38,342 nt of DNA, from NCBI GenBank assembly GCA_022340865.1, contig JAJDNC010000045.1, positions 1-38,342 of the forward strand, given 5' to 3'. This DNA is from Gemmatimonadota bacterium (lineage in GTDB: Bacteria; Gemmatimonadota; Gemmatimonadetes; Longimicrobiales; Gaopeijiaceae). Shown here in pieces: positions 24,611-32,295 of this stretch. Position 1 is the first letter of the stretch; every line of letters starts with the position of its first letter. The notes under the pieces are model-generated. The model did no database searches. It was not told the origin of the DNA and worked only from the letters and a program-made list of their open reading frames with translations. Made by a program: the position numbers and the translations under genes.

Positions 24611-25972
24611 CTACGCCAGGTTCTCGTAGAGCAGGCAGAGCGCCTTGATCCCGTTGTCGAACGCCGCCAGCTCGAACCACTCGTTGGGCGCGTGCAGGTT
24701 GCACCCCGGGAGCGCGAACCCCACCAGGAGCGCCGAGGCGTTCAGCTTCTCCTCGAAGTCCACCACGATGGGAATCGAGCCGCCCTCGCCCTGGAGAACC
24801 GGACGGACGCCGAAGGCCTGCTCGAGCGCCTTACCCGCGGCATCCACGAGCTTGCCCTGTGGGCGCGTCCGCCACGGACGACCGCCGTGGAGCGCCTTGA
24901 TCTCCACCGTGACCCCTTCGGGGGCCACCTTCCTGACGTGGGCCTCGAACAGCTCCTTGACTCTCTCGGGAGTCTGGTCCGGCACCAGGCGGAAGGACAC
25001 CTTCGCCATGGCCTTGTTCGGAAGGACCGTCTTGGCCCCCTCGCCGGTATAGCCGCACAGGATGCCGTTCACGTCGCACGTGGGACGCACCCAGAGGCGC
25101 TCCAGAGCGGTGAAGCCCTTCTCTCCCCCGAGCTTCGGGACGTCGAGGCTCCGGCGGTACTCCTCCTCGTCGAAGGGAAGCGCGCGGATCCCGTCCAGGA
25201 TGTCGTCCTCCCACGTGGCCACATCGTCGTAGAAGCCCTCGATGGCCACCCTGCCGTCGGCGTCGTGCAGGGAGGCGACGATGGCGGCCAGCGCGTTGCC
25301 CGGGTTCACCACCGTGCCGCCGAACTGTCCGGAGTGGAGGTCGCTGCGGGCGCCCTTCACGTGGATCTCGAAGTAGGCGAGGCCGCGCAGGGAGAAGAGC
25401 ACCGAAGGGAGGCCCTCGTCGAACATGTTCGAGTCGGAGATCACCACGTGGTCGCACGCCAGACGCTCCACGTGCTTCTCCACGAAGGGCACCAGGTTGT
25501 CCGAGCCCACCTCCTCCTCGCCCTCGGCCAGGACGATGACGTTCACCGGGAGCTTGCCGTTGGCCTTGGTGTGCGCCTCCACGGCCTTCACGTGCATGTA
25601 CAGCTGGCCCTTGTCGTCGGCGGAGCCCCGGGCGAAGACCTTCCCGTCGCGCTCGGTGGGCTCGAAGGGCGGCGAGGCCCACTCGTCCAGCGGCTCCGGG
25701 GGCTGCACGTCGTAGTGGCCGTAGATCAGCACCGTGGGCGCGCTCTCGCCGGCGCCCCGCCACTCCCCGAGCACCACCGGGTGTCCGGGCGTGTCGTGGA
25801 TGGACGCCTCGAGCCCGGCCTCGCGCATGCGCTCCGCGAGCCATTCGGCCGCACGGCGCATGTCGCCCTCGTGCTCCTTCTGGGTGCTGATGGACTGGAT
25901 GCGGAGAAAGTCGTACAGCTCGGCGCGAAAGCGGCCGAGATTCGCGTCTACGAAGGCCAGGACGTCCGACAT
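24611..25972 (-). CDS. M20-family dipeptidase / metallopeptidase
   Basis: The 453-residue protein is a two-zinc M20 exo/dipeptidase: YGHYDVQPPEPLDEW (H86, D88), RGSADDKGQL (bridging Asp at about 119-120), the catalytic/metal glutamates in AEGEEEVGS (about 152-154), and a dimerisation lid with HSGQFGGTVVNPGNAL. The GYTGEGAKTVLPNKAMAKVSFRLVPDQ segment is typical of the CNDP-like dipeptidase group. The tail HAPNEWFELAAFDNGI carries the last metal ligand His. ATG 25972 has a clear GAGGGGAAG ribosome site. No signal peptide, so cytoplasmic. It would release amino acids from dipeptides; exact specificity unknown. Confidence 0.92.
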   Translation of the reverse strand: MSDVLAFVDANLGRFRAELYDFLRIQSISTQKEHEGDMRRAAEWLAERMREAGLEASIHDTPGHPVVLGEWRGAGESAPTVLIYGHYDVQPPEPLDEWASPPFEPTERDGKVFARGSADDKGQLYMHVKAVEAHTKANGKLPVNVIVLAEGEEEVGSDNLVPFVEKHVERLACDHVVISDSNMFDEGLPSVLFSLRGLAYFEIHVKGARSDLHSGQFGGTVVNPGNALAAIVASLHDADGRVAIEGFYDDVATWEDDILDGIRALPFDEEEYRRSLDVPKLGGEKGFTALERLWVRPTCDVNGILCGYTGEGAKTVLPNKAMAKVSFRLVPDQTPERVKELFEAHVRKVAPEGVTVEIKALHGGRPWRTRPQGKLVDAAGKALEQAFGVRPVLQGEGGSIPIVVDFEEKLNASALLVGFALPGCNLHAPNEWFELAAFDNGIKALCLLYENLA

Positions 25973-26092
25973 GGCGCTTCCCCTCTCGAGTGGGGGGACT
26001 TCAGGATCGCCGTCCCCGCGTTGTCCATGACCGGGCGGAGTGCGGGTGCCGGGTCTACCGGGCACCGACGCCGGGAAGAAGGGAGGATCCGG

Positions 26093-26371
26093 TCAGGTGA
26101 GGCCGCGGACACCCCACCTGTAGATGAACGTAAGCAGGATGGAGAACACGGCGGCGGAGCCCATTCCACCGAGACTCAGAGCCAGCGGGTGGTACATGTC
26201 GAAGTAGCCGACGCCGAGCATGCCGCCAATGCAGGCGGCGAGCGCGCCCAGGGTCATGAGCACGAGGACGTGGCCCGGGGTCTCCTCGGGCCGCTTGATG
26301 AAGACCTTCATGACGAGGCCGACGGCGGCTCCCATGAGGATCCAGATCCCGGCCCCGATCCAGTTCTGCAT
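26093..26371 (-). CDS. Small membrane protein, GlsB/YeaQ/YmgE-like
   Basis: The 92-residue protein has three hydrophobic segments and glycine-rich GAGIWILMGAAVGLVMK followed by a RPEETPGHVLV turn and LGALAACIGGMLGVG. This is the layout of the GlsB/YeaQ/YmgE (transglycosylase-associated) family of small inner-membrane proteins, many stress-induced, without a known activity. It is separated from the M20 gene by 120 bp and is divergent from the 168-residue unknown protein gene. Confidence 0.7.
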   Translation of the reverse strand: MQNWIGAGIWILMGAAVGLVMKVFIKRPEETPGHVLVLMTLGALAACIGGMLGVGYFDMYHPLALSLGGMGSAAVFSILLTFIYRWGVRGLT

Positions 26372-26530
26372 CTTCGGTCCTGTCCGTGTCGCGGGCACTG
26401 AGTTTCCTGGAATACGAACGCGAAAATGTACCCCAAGTCCGCGAAACGGGCCAGCCACGGGCCGGACACCGGGGCACGCAGGGTAGCGGCGGCGTTGACG
26501 GGCGGGTCTCCGGGCCGGAGCTTCCGCTGT

Positions 26531-27037
26531 GTGAGCGACATCGTCATCGATCTCAACGAATACCTGCGCCGCCGCGCCTCGGACGGCGAGGAGCAGCCCG
26601 CCGCGACCTTCGCGCTGTGGGGTGCCGACGGTGAGCGCTCGCGCTTCGCTCTGCCGCTGTGGCGCTCCATCTTCCTGACGGGCGCCGAGCGCGGAGGCAT
26701 CCTGTGGACCGACGCGGACGGCATGGTGCTCCATCCGCTCGTGGTGCTCGACCTGGCCAGGGATCCGGCGCGGACGGACTTCCACCCCTGGATGTTGGAC
26801 TCCCTGCGGGGAGAAGAGGCCCCCGAGCTCGTGGAGCAGGGGGCGGACCCTCACATGGCCATCTTCCTGGGGGAGCGGGAGGGGCGGCGGTGGTTCCTCG
26901 TGGTGGACGGGGGCGGGACCAAGGAGGGGCCCCTTCCGGCCCGCGATCGCGAGGACATCCTGTTCCTCGCCGGTGAGTGTGCGGGGCTCCTGTTCCTGCG
27001 CGATTTCGCCGCCGACGCGGGAGTCCGGGAGGAGTAG
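26531..27037 (+). CDS. Uncharacterised 168-residue protein
   Basis: I do not recognise this family. The frame has coding-like GC-rich third positions and an ordered sequence without membrane segments or signal peptide: DIVIDLNEYLRRRASDG at the start, a WGADGERSRFALPLWRSIF block, and a WFLVVDGGG block near the end. The likely start is GTG 26531; an ATG at 26426 would add 35 residues that do not look protein-like. It is convergent with pspA (16 bp apart). It might be a cytosolic regulator, but that is a guess. Confidence 0.55.
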   Translation: MSDIVIDLNEYLRRRASDGEEQPAATFALWGADGERSRFALPLWRSIFLTGAERGGILWTDADGMVLHPLVVLDLARDPARTDFHPWMLDSLRGEEAPELVEQGADPHMAIFLGEREGRRWFLVVDGGGTKEGPLPARDREDILFLAGECAGLLFLRDFAADAGVREE

Positions 27038-27053
27038 CGAGCCCCGCCGGGTC

Positions 27054-27701
27054 TCACTCCTTCTTCATGCGCCGTTTGAGCTCCTCCAGGGCGGCGTCCG
27101 CATCGATCTCCCGGCGGGTCGGCGCATCCACGTCCACGTGGAGGTCCGTGGGGTCGAGCTCCGCTTCGGCGTCGGACCGGCCCGCGTCCTCGTTGATCTT
27201 CTCCGCCATGCGGTCCAGCTCGCTGAAGAGATCGTCGGCGCCCTTGATGGAGCTCCGCGCCTCGGTACGGCCGGCGGTGGCACCCAGGGCATCACGCTTC
27301 GCTTTGGCTTCCTTGAACTTCTCCATCATGGAGCCGACCTCTTTGCGCTGGAAGTCGAGCTCGTTCTGCAACGCGACGGCCTTCTGCTCCAGCAGGTGGA
27401 GGCGCTCCTCGTGCTTCGCCGCGTACTGCTCCGCGATCCCCGCCGTCTCGGTGTCGTCGATGTCCGCGGCCATCTTGCCTCTGCGCCGGGCGGTGGACAC
27501 CTCGTTCCTCTCCCGTTCGATCTCCCTCTGCGTCTTGCCGATCTGGTCCTCCAGCTCCCGCACGCTCGCCTGCGCGTCGGCCATCTCGTTGCGCATGCCG
27601 ACCAGGAGGCGATCGACGGTCTCGGGGATCTGATCGCGCTCGAGCTCCTTGTTGAAGTTCTCGACGGCCTCTTTGAAGGCGTTGCGCAGATTCTCGAACA
27701 T
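27054..27701 (-). CDS. pspA: PspA/IM30-family membrane-stress protein
   Basis: The 215-residue protein starts with MFENLRNAFKEAVENFN, an amphipathic helix like the one that anchors PspA/Vipp1 proteins to stressed membranes, then long heptad-rich helices (RELEDQIGKTQREIERERNEV and QKAVALQNELDFQRKEV) forming the coiled-coil hairpin of the family. PspA proteins assemble on the inner membrane and limit proton leakage. Its length is close to the ~220-residue norm. No pspB/C/F partners are nearby. Family membership rests on the coiled-coil pattern and N-terminus, so a distant relative is possible. Confidence 0.72.
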   Translation of the reverse strand: MFENLRNAFKEAVENFNKELERDQIPETVDRLLVGMRNEMADAQASVRELEDQIGKTQREIERERNEVSTARRRGKMAADIDDTETAGIAEQYAAKHEERLHLLEQKAVALQNELDFQRKEVGSMMEKFKEAKAKRDALGATAGRTEARSSIKGADDLFSELDRMAEKINEDAGRSDAEAELDPTDLHVDVDAPTRREIDADAALEELKRRMKKE

Positions 27702-27997
27702 GGGTGCCTGGCTCTATCGCTCTTGGTGGGGGTCGGACACGCCTGGCGTCGCCTGCGACTCGGGCGCTCCGCTCATTACCCGTTGGCTACTCGATCGTCT
27801 CTGTTGCTCCGCTCCTGCGCGGCCGGGGCCTGCCAGGGCCCCTGCGCAGAGCCTCGCCGCAAACGACGCCCCGCGCGTCCAACCTCCGCCGTGCAGCCTC
27901 CCCCACAACCGCGCAGCGCGATTCCGTGCGAGGCCCCGCTCACGGTGCCGTTGACCCATGAGCGCAGCGGCCCGCCGTCGTCATGCAGCCCAAACAT
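27702..27997. other. Intergenic region upstream of pspA, no gene identified
   Basis: Roughly 300 bp without a convincing protein or RNA gene. Short open frames on both strands are proline- and arginine-rich and look random. There is a GGGGCC/GGCCCC hairpin in the centre, and this region would include the pspA promoter (minus strand), though I see no clear -35/-10. The stretch GCAAACGACGCC was checked as a tmRNA tag and rejected. Confidence 0.5.
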
Positions 27998-28033
27998 AAG
28001 CCGGGTGGCGGGCTTGCGCCCGCCACCCGGCTT
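27998..28033. terminator. Perfect 16-bp stem terminator after the ECF sigma gene
   Basis: Arms 27998-28013 and 28018-28033 pair perfectly around a TTGC loop. It lies 18 bp beyond the stop of the minus-strand sigma gene; on that strand the tail reads ATGTTTG, and on the plus strand CTTCCTCT. It may also end transcripts coming the other way. T-tracts are short, as often in high-GC genomes. Confidence 0.75.
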
Positions 28034-28051
28034 CTTCCTCTGTCGGCCTGC

Positions 28052-28681
28052 TCAGTTCAGGTACGGCTCGATGCGTTGGGCGAAGGAGTTGCGGGCCCTG
28101 TGGAGCCGGCTCTTGACCGTTCCCAGGTTGACGCCGGTGATCTCGGCGATCTCCTCGTAGCTCTTCCCCTCCAGCTCCCGGAGACGGAACACCAGGCGAT
28201 GGTGCTCGGGAAGCTCCTTGACCAGATCCTCCACCAGGCGGCGCAGGTAGCGCTTCCTGTACAGATCGTCCGGGCGCATGGAGTAGTCCTCGAACTGGAG
28301 CGGCCTGTGGTCGTCCTCCCAGTTGCCCGTGAGCTTCTGGAAGAGCACCAGGGGGCTCCTCGAACGGTTGCGCAGCTCGTTCTTGGACAGGTTGCTGGCG
28401 ATGGTGTAGACCCAGGTGGAGAACTTCTTGGTCGTGTCGAATCGGTGCAGGTGGCGCGTCACGCGAATGAACGCCTCCTGAACCAGGTCCTGGGCGCGAT
28501 CGGGGTCCCCGGTCTTGCGCGTGATGAAGTGGATGAGTCGATCCCGGTACCGATCGTAGAGTGCCTGGAACGCGCCGGGCCGGCCCTCCAGATGGGCCGT
28601 GACGAGCTCTTCGTCGGAGAGGTCGTCCAGCGGGCGTGATGCCAGGAGTCGGCGCAGCTTTTCCGGGTTTGGGTTCACCAT
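28052..28681 (-). CDS. ECF-type RNA polymerase sigma factor (RpoE-like)
   Basis: The 209-residue protein has sigma regions 2 and 4 only: LYDRYRDRLIHFITRKTG and AQDLVQEAFIRVTRHLHRFD of region 2, FSTWVYTIASNLSKNELR of 2.3-2.4, then LPEHHRLVFRLRELEGKSYEEIAEITGVNLGTVKSRLHRAR of region 4. That is the extracytoplasmic-function layout. A longer middle linker (about 105-145) separates the regions. No anti-sigma gene is next to it; the following minus-strand gene is pspA after the terminator. ATG 28681 fits the family; in-frame starts further upstream exist. An A/T-rich patch near 28770-28790 may hold its promoter. Confidence 0.88.
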   Translation of the reverse strand: MVNPNPEKLRRLLASRPLDDLSDEELVTAHLEGRPGAFQALYDRYRDRLIHFITRKTGDPDRAQDLVQEAFIRVTRHLHRFDTTKKFSTWVYTIASNLSKNELRNRSRSPLVLFQKLTGNWEDDHRPLQFEDYSMRPDDLYRKRYLRRLVEDLVKELPEHHRLVFRLRELEGKSYEEIAEITGVNLGTVKSRLHRARNSFAQRIEPYLN

Positions 28682-28773
28682 GTGCAGTCCGTCCAGTCGC
28701 TTCCTTCGGGGGAGTCGAGGTTCTTCCTCCCGCCTCGCTTCACCTGAGGTGCCACCCTCGAAATCAAGAATCA

Positions 28774-28785
28774 TTCTAATTAGAG
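28774..28785 (-). promoter_or_regulatory. A/T-rich palindrome ahead of ECF sigma gene
   Basis: TCTAATTAGA at 28775-28784 is a perfect 10-bp palindrome in an A/T-rich island. On the minus strand TCTAAT is a fair -10 match to TATAAT, with TTGTCG about 19 bp upstream as a possible -35. It sits about 95 bp before the ATG of the sigma gene. A promoter or operator is plausible, not proved. Confidence 0.35.
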
Positions 28786-28900
28786 AATGAAAGATGCGGC
28801 TATCGACAAGCCAATTCAAGGTCAGGCCGACCCGGAGGACCCATGCTCCTTGCTCGCCCACCATAACGTATGTCCCGGAGCACGGGGCCGCTACTCCACC

Positions 28901-30019
28901 TCACGGCAGCCGGCCTCGAAGGCCGACCAGGACTCCTCCCTCCGAGAAGCCCCGGTAGAGCGCCCGCTCCGGGGGGGGGGCCGACTCCCGGGAGACCAGG
29001 GCCTCCTTCGCAGCAGCCTCGACTTCCGTCGTGACCCCCTGCTCGATCTCCTCGAGGGTGCTCTCCTCGACGCCGCGCCCCTGCAGATACGCCTCGAACA
29101 GGCCGATGGGGTCCCGGCGTCCCCATTCCCGGAAGAGCTCCTGCGGAAACGTCTCCCGGGCTTCGTGCTCGTCGTGGGTGGCGTGTCCGCCCATGCGGAA
29201 CGTCTCGGCCACGACGGCCGCCGGGCCCTCTCCCCGCCGGCAGCGATCCACGGCAAGCCGTGTACACGCCCAGACGTCCAGCACGTTGTTGCCGTCGCAG
29301 CTCCACGACGGGATGCCGTAGGCGTCCAGCCAGCGATCGGGGTCGGCGACGGAGTGCTGGTCGACACGCGTTCCGAGCGCCACCTGGTTGTTCTGGATGA
29401 TGAAGACGGCGGGCACCTTCTGCGCTGCGGCGACGCCGAGTCCCTCGTGGCACGCCGCGGTTCTGGTGGCGCCGTCGCCCACCCAGGTGAGTGCCACCCG
29501 ATCCTCTCCCCGATAACGGAACGCCAGAGCCGCTCCCGCCACGATGGTCACGCTGGTGCCCATGTGGCTGATGGGTTGGATGATGCCCATGCCCAGGTCG
29601 CCGAGGTGCAGGTCCCGTCCGCCGTTGGGAGAGTCGGAGGTGGCCAGATAGCCACGCAACATATCAGCCAGAGGCATGCCCATCATGTGCAGCGCCCCGG
29701 CGTTGCGGATCATGGGGCAGACGACGTCTCGGCCGCGCTCCAACGCCGCCACGCTTCCCACGGTCACGGCTTCCTCGCCCGTTCCCAGCCATGCCTTGGA
29801 GAGAACGCCGGTCCGCACCCAGCGCTTCAGCGCGATGTCGTGCAGCCGCGTGCGCAGGAGATCCCGATAGAGCTCGAGGAGAAACGGCTCCGCGAGGCCG
29901 GCCACCATGCGTCCGCGCTCGTCGTCCGAATGCACGCCGGCCCGATACGCCGATACAAGCTCGGGGTCGGGCTTCCAGTCGACGTACTCGGGAGGATCGT
30001 AGGCAGGGTAGCGACGCAT
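28901..30019 (-). CDS. 2-oxoacid dehydrogenase E1 component, alpha subunit
   Basis: The 372-residue protein is a thiamine-diphosphate E1-alpha of the pyruvate / branched-chain 2-oxoacid dehydrogenase complexes. The ThDP-magnesium motif runs from GDG at 181-183 to NN at 210-211, with the usual spacing, and RDLHLGDLGMGIIQP and the loop RMGGHATHDE are present; the latter resembles the phosphorylation/active-site loop. Length is normal. E1-beta, E2 and E3 are not adjacent, so the partners lie elsewhere. Near the C-terminus the gene contains a run of ten cytosines (28971-28980 as G on the plus strand); the current count keeps a continuous frame. A promoter is seen about 175 bp upstream on the minus strand. 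Confidence 0.9.
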   Translation of the reverse strand: MRRYPAYDPPEYVDWKPDPELVSAYRAGVHSDDERGRMVAGLAEPFLLELYRDLLRTRLHDIALKRWVRTGVLSKAWLGTGEEAVTVGSVAALERGRDVVCPMIRNAGALHMMGMPLADMLRGYLATSDSPNGGRDLHLGDLGMGIIQPISHMGTSVTIVAGAALAFRYRGEDRVALTWVGDGATRTAACHEGLGVAAAQKVPAVFIIQNNQVALGTRVDQHSVADPDRWLDAYGIPSWSCDGNNVLDVWACTRLAVDRCRRGEGPAAVVAETFRMGGHATHDEHEARETFPQELFREWGRRDPIGLFEAYLQGRGVEESTLEEIEQGVTTEVEAAAKEALVSRESAPPPERALYRGFSEGGVLVGLRGRLP

Positions 30020-30388
30020 GACCGCCTAAAGTAGGGCACGAGGATGCCCGGCGGTACCGAAGCGGGTCGTCGAGGAGGGACCCGGAGAAAGAGCGGGGGA
30101 GGCGAAGGGTCTCGATGGCACAGAGAACCAGCCCCCCCAGGGTGGGCCACGAGATATCCCCTTCGCACTCGCCCCGCTCCGTCTCACCCATTCTATATAA
30201 GCGCCGGCCCGGGACCTGTCACTCTCAATTCGGTACGCTCGGTGAATCCACCGGCGCCCGCCTCCGCAAGTCGGCTCGCAGGCCCTCACGGGGCGGCCGC
30301 CGGGCCGTGTCGCTCGTTGCCCTGAGCGGAAGGGCGTTCGAGATTACGAGCCATATCCGTACCCCCGACTCCTCCCCCCCGGGTATTC
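30020..30388. other. Spacer between E1-alpha and V4R-like genes
   Basis: These 369 bp contain no convincing gene. The only clear signal is a promoter near 30194-30222 for the E1-alpha gene, in a TTCTATATAAG patch that is unusual for this GC-rich DNA. Short open frames here are arginine/proline-rich shadows. The patch could also serve the plus-strand gene, but no matching -35 is seen on that strand. Confidence 0.5.
30194..30222 (-). promoter_or_regulatory. Sigma-70-type promoter for the E1-alpha gene
   Basis: On the minus strand GTGACA (plus 30217-30222) is separated by exactly 17 bp from TATATA (plus 30194-30199). That gives five of six matches for the -35 and four of six for the -10. Transcription would start near 30187 and leave a leader of about 170 nt. 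Confidence 0.5.
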
Positions 30389-31072
30389 TTGGACGACAGC
30401 CTGAAGTCCTCCGGCACTGGGCCTGCGCCACGGCGTGTACAGGCCGTCGTGGCTCTCCGTCTCCTGGAGGTCGTGCGCGACCAGGACCTGCCCGGGGAGA
30501 TCCTCCAGGACGAGGATCCCACGGTGACCATGCCACGTCGGTTGGGGCTGAGTGACGTGGTGGAACGCCAGATCCGTGCGTATCGGACGGACGTGCGCCG
30601 TCGCACCCGCCTCACCGACGACGAGGTGCGGGACCTTTTCAGGCTGGTGATCCGGCGCCCGGACGCCGAAGAGATCTTCTACCGCGTGGGCAAGCTCCTC
30701 GCCGGTCGGGAAGCCTCGGCGGGATGGACGCGGGCGACACCCCGGCGCTTGGCCGTGGCGGTGGCCCGCAGTCGTGTTCGCCGCCGGCTGAAGGCGCTCT
30801 TCGGACGTCGCATGGGCGGGTTCGTGCGCGGCCGCTTCGCGGTGGAGGGGCGCTCGCTCCTGTTCATCGAAGCCGACCCGGGCGGGGACGCGTGCTTCTT
30901 CCTCTCCGGACTCTGCGAGGCCATCCTCGAAGGGACCACCGGCCGCGCGGCAAAGGTGAGCCACACGCTCTGTCAGTCCCGGGGCGACGCACTGTGCCGA
31001 TGGGAGGGGTCGCTGGTGGACGTGCCGGGAGCAGCCCCCCACGAAGGCGCCGTCGAAGAGGGCGTGCCCTGA
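30389..31072 (+). CDS. V4R-like (4-vinyl reductase domain) small protein
   Basis: The protein has up to 227 residues. Its C-terminal half resembles the V4R small-molecule-binding domain: FFLSGLCEAILEG followed by the closing motif TLCQSRGDALCRWEG (C195 and C203), which matches the C-x-x-x-G-D-x-x-C-x-F/W-E ending of that family. The N-terminal part (about 20-110) is helical and not recognised. The start is uncertain: TTG 30389, GTG 30449 or ATG 30530; I give the longest because upstream residues look coding. V4R domains sense hydrocarbons or bind metals or heme in different families; the ligand here is unknown. Confidence 0.6.
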   Translation: MDDSLKSSGTGPAPRRVQAVVALRLLEVVRDQDLPGEILQDEDPTVTMPRRLGLSDVVERQIRAYRTDVRRRTRLTDDEVRDLFRLVIRRPDAEEIFYRVGKLLAGREASAGWTRATPRRLAVAVARSRVRRRLKALFGRRMGGFVRGRFAVEGRSLLFIEADPGGDACFFLSGLCEAILEGTTGRAAKVSHTLCQSRGDALCRWEGSLVDVPGAAPHEGAVEEGVP

Positions 31073-31155
31073 AACCACCCCGGGGTCGCCGGTGTAGGTC
31101 GCGACCCGCGGTGCCTCCGGCACGCTTCCACTCCAGACGTCTCGAGCGACACATC

Positions 31156-31614
31156 ATGGTCGAAAAAGGCAGCATGGCTCCGGACTTCAGCCTCCCCTCG
31201 GACGATGGCGGGACCGTAACCCTCTCGGCGCTGCGAGGGAGCAAGGTCGTGCTCTACTTCTACCCGAAGGACGACACACCGGGGTGCACCGTCGAGGCAT
31301 GTGCGTTCCGCGACACGCTCCCGCGCTTCGACGGCGTCGAAGCCGTGGTCCTGGGCGTGTCGCCGGACTCGGTGGAGTCGCACCGGAAGTTCCGGGACAA
31401 GTTCGGGCTCAATTTCCGGCTGCTGGCGGACGAGGACCGTGCGGTGTGCGAGGCGTACGGGGTGTGGAAGGAGCGGTCTCTGTACGGCCGCAAGTCCATG
31501 GGCGTGGAGCGCAGCACCTTCCTCATCGATGAGCGGGGCCGTGTCGTGGAGTCCTGGCGGAAGGTCAAGGCCGAGGGGCACGCGGAGAAGATTGCGGCGC
31601 TGCTGGAGAGTTGA
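31156..31614 (+). CDS. bcp: Bcp-type thiol peroxidase (peroxiredoxin Q)
   Basis: The 152-residue protein is a thioredoxin-dependent peroxiredoxin of the Bcp/PrxQ class that reduces hydroperoxides. The peroxidatic C44 and resolving C49 are in TPGCTVEACAF, the spacing of atypical two-cysteine Bcp enzymes. Other family segments: APDFSLPSDDGGTVTLSAL, VVLYFYPKDD, LGVSPDSVESHRKF, and RSTFLIDERGRV. No signal peptide, so cytoplasmic. The ATG 31156 is at the family start. It is a single gene, convergent with the CoA-binding protein gene. Confidence 0.95.
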   Translation: MVEKGSMAPDFSLPSDDGGTVTLSALRGSKVVLYFYPKDDTPGCTVEACAFRDTLPRFDGVEAVVLGVSPDSVESHRKFRDKFGLNFRLLADEDRAVCEAYGVWKERSLYGRKSMGVERSTFLIDERGRVVESWRKVKAEGHAEKIAALLES

Positions 31615-31710
31615 CGGAGGCTGGAGCCGGCCGACGCGGATGTCGGACGGGGGTGACCTGGAGCGGAGGCCTGGCCGCGCCCGCCGACGGGCGGGACCGG
31701 CGGGTCGGGC

Positions 31711-32172
31711 TCACGTGTACAGGGCGCGGTGCACCTTGTAGGTGCACAGGTCCTGGACCACGAGGAACCCCAGGCTCCGCGCCCGGGCCGCTTCGGGGTC
31801 CGCGCGGATGCCCTCCTGGAGCCAGATGGCCGGCCTCTCCTTGCGGGTCGTCGCTTCGTCGACGATGGCGCCTGCCTGTCCGGAAGGCCGGAAGACCACC
31901 ACCAGATCCACGGGATCGACGACGTCGGTGAGCGTCGCATGGGCGATGCTGCCCAGGATCCGCTCCGCATGGGGGTTCACCGGAACCACCTCGTATCCCT
32001 TGGCCGCCAGGTACGAGGGTACCCTGCGGGCGGCCTTGGTGGGATCGCGGGACATCCCCACCACCGCCAGCCGACGCATCCGCTCGAAGAGGCGACGGAT
32101 CTCCGCCGCGGACGGATTGTGCGGATCGGAGCTCTCCCCGAGGAGGGCGTCCAGGGCGGCCAAAGGGAGCAT
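31711..32172 (-). CDS. CoA-binding domain protein (YccU-like)
   Basis: The 153-residue protein is a single CoA-binding Rossmann domain like E. coli YccU: MRRLAVVGMSRDPTKAARRVPSYLAAKGYEVVPVNPHAERILG followed by VDLVVVFRPSGQAGAIVDEAT and IWLQEGIRADPEAARARSLG. Such domains resemble the N-terminal domain of succinyl-CoA synthetase alpha; their physiological role is not known. The ATG at 32172 gives a length near the family norm; the open frame continues upstream without homology. It is divergent from the histidine-kinase-like gene across 123 bp. Confidence 0.85.
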   Translation of the reverse strand: MLPLAALDALLGESSDPHNPSAAEIRRLFERMRRLAVVGMSRDPTKAARRVPSYLAAKGYEVVPVNPHAERILGSIAHATLTDVVDPVDLVVVFRPSGQAGAIVDEATTRKERPAIWLQEGIRADPEAARARSLGFLVVQDLCTYKVHRALYT

Positions 32173-32203
32173 GGAGGCGAGGATAGGCGCAGGAGCGGGC
32201 ACG

Positions 32204-32221
32204 GGCAACGACCGTGTTGCC
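32204..32221. repeat. Inverted repeat GGCAAC-N6-GTTGCC between divergent genes
   Basis: The perfect 6-bp arms flank a 6-base spacer and lie in the 123-bp divergent spacer between the CoA-binding protein and histidine-kinase-like genes. It could be an operator for a dimeric regulator or a chance repeat. Confidence 0.3.
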
Positions 32222-32295
32222 GGGAATGCCCCGCAATGCGAACATGCACCGCTCCGGACCGCGTCCGAGGCGGCGACAAGCATCGAGGAAGGACA

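Noticed and set aside
27859..27870. GCAAACGACGCC, resembling the start of a tmRNA tag (AND...)
   Set aside because: The tag would continue as a proline-rich peptide with no ALAA ending and no tRNA-like ends with T-loop are present nearby.
28891..28970. Alternative C-terminal frame of the E1-alpha gene beyond the C tract
   Set aside because: The current frame gives the ERALYRGFSE sequence expected at the end of such enzymes, so no frameshift is required.
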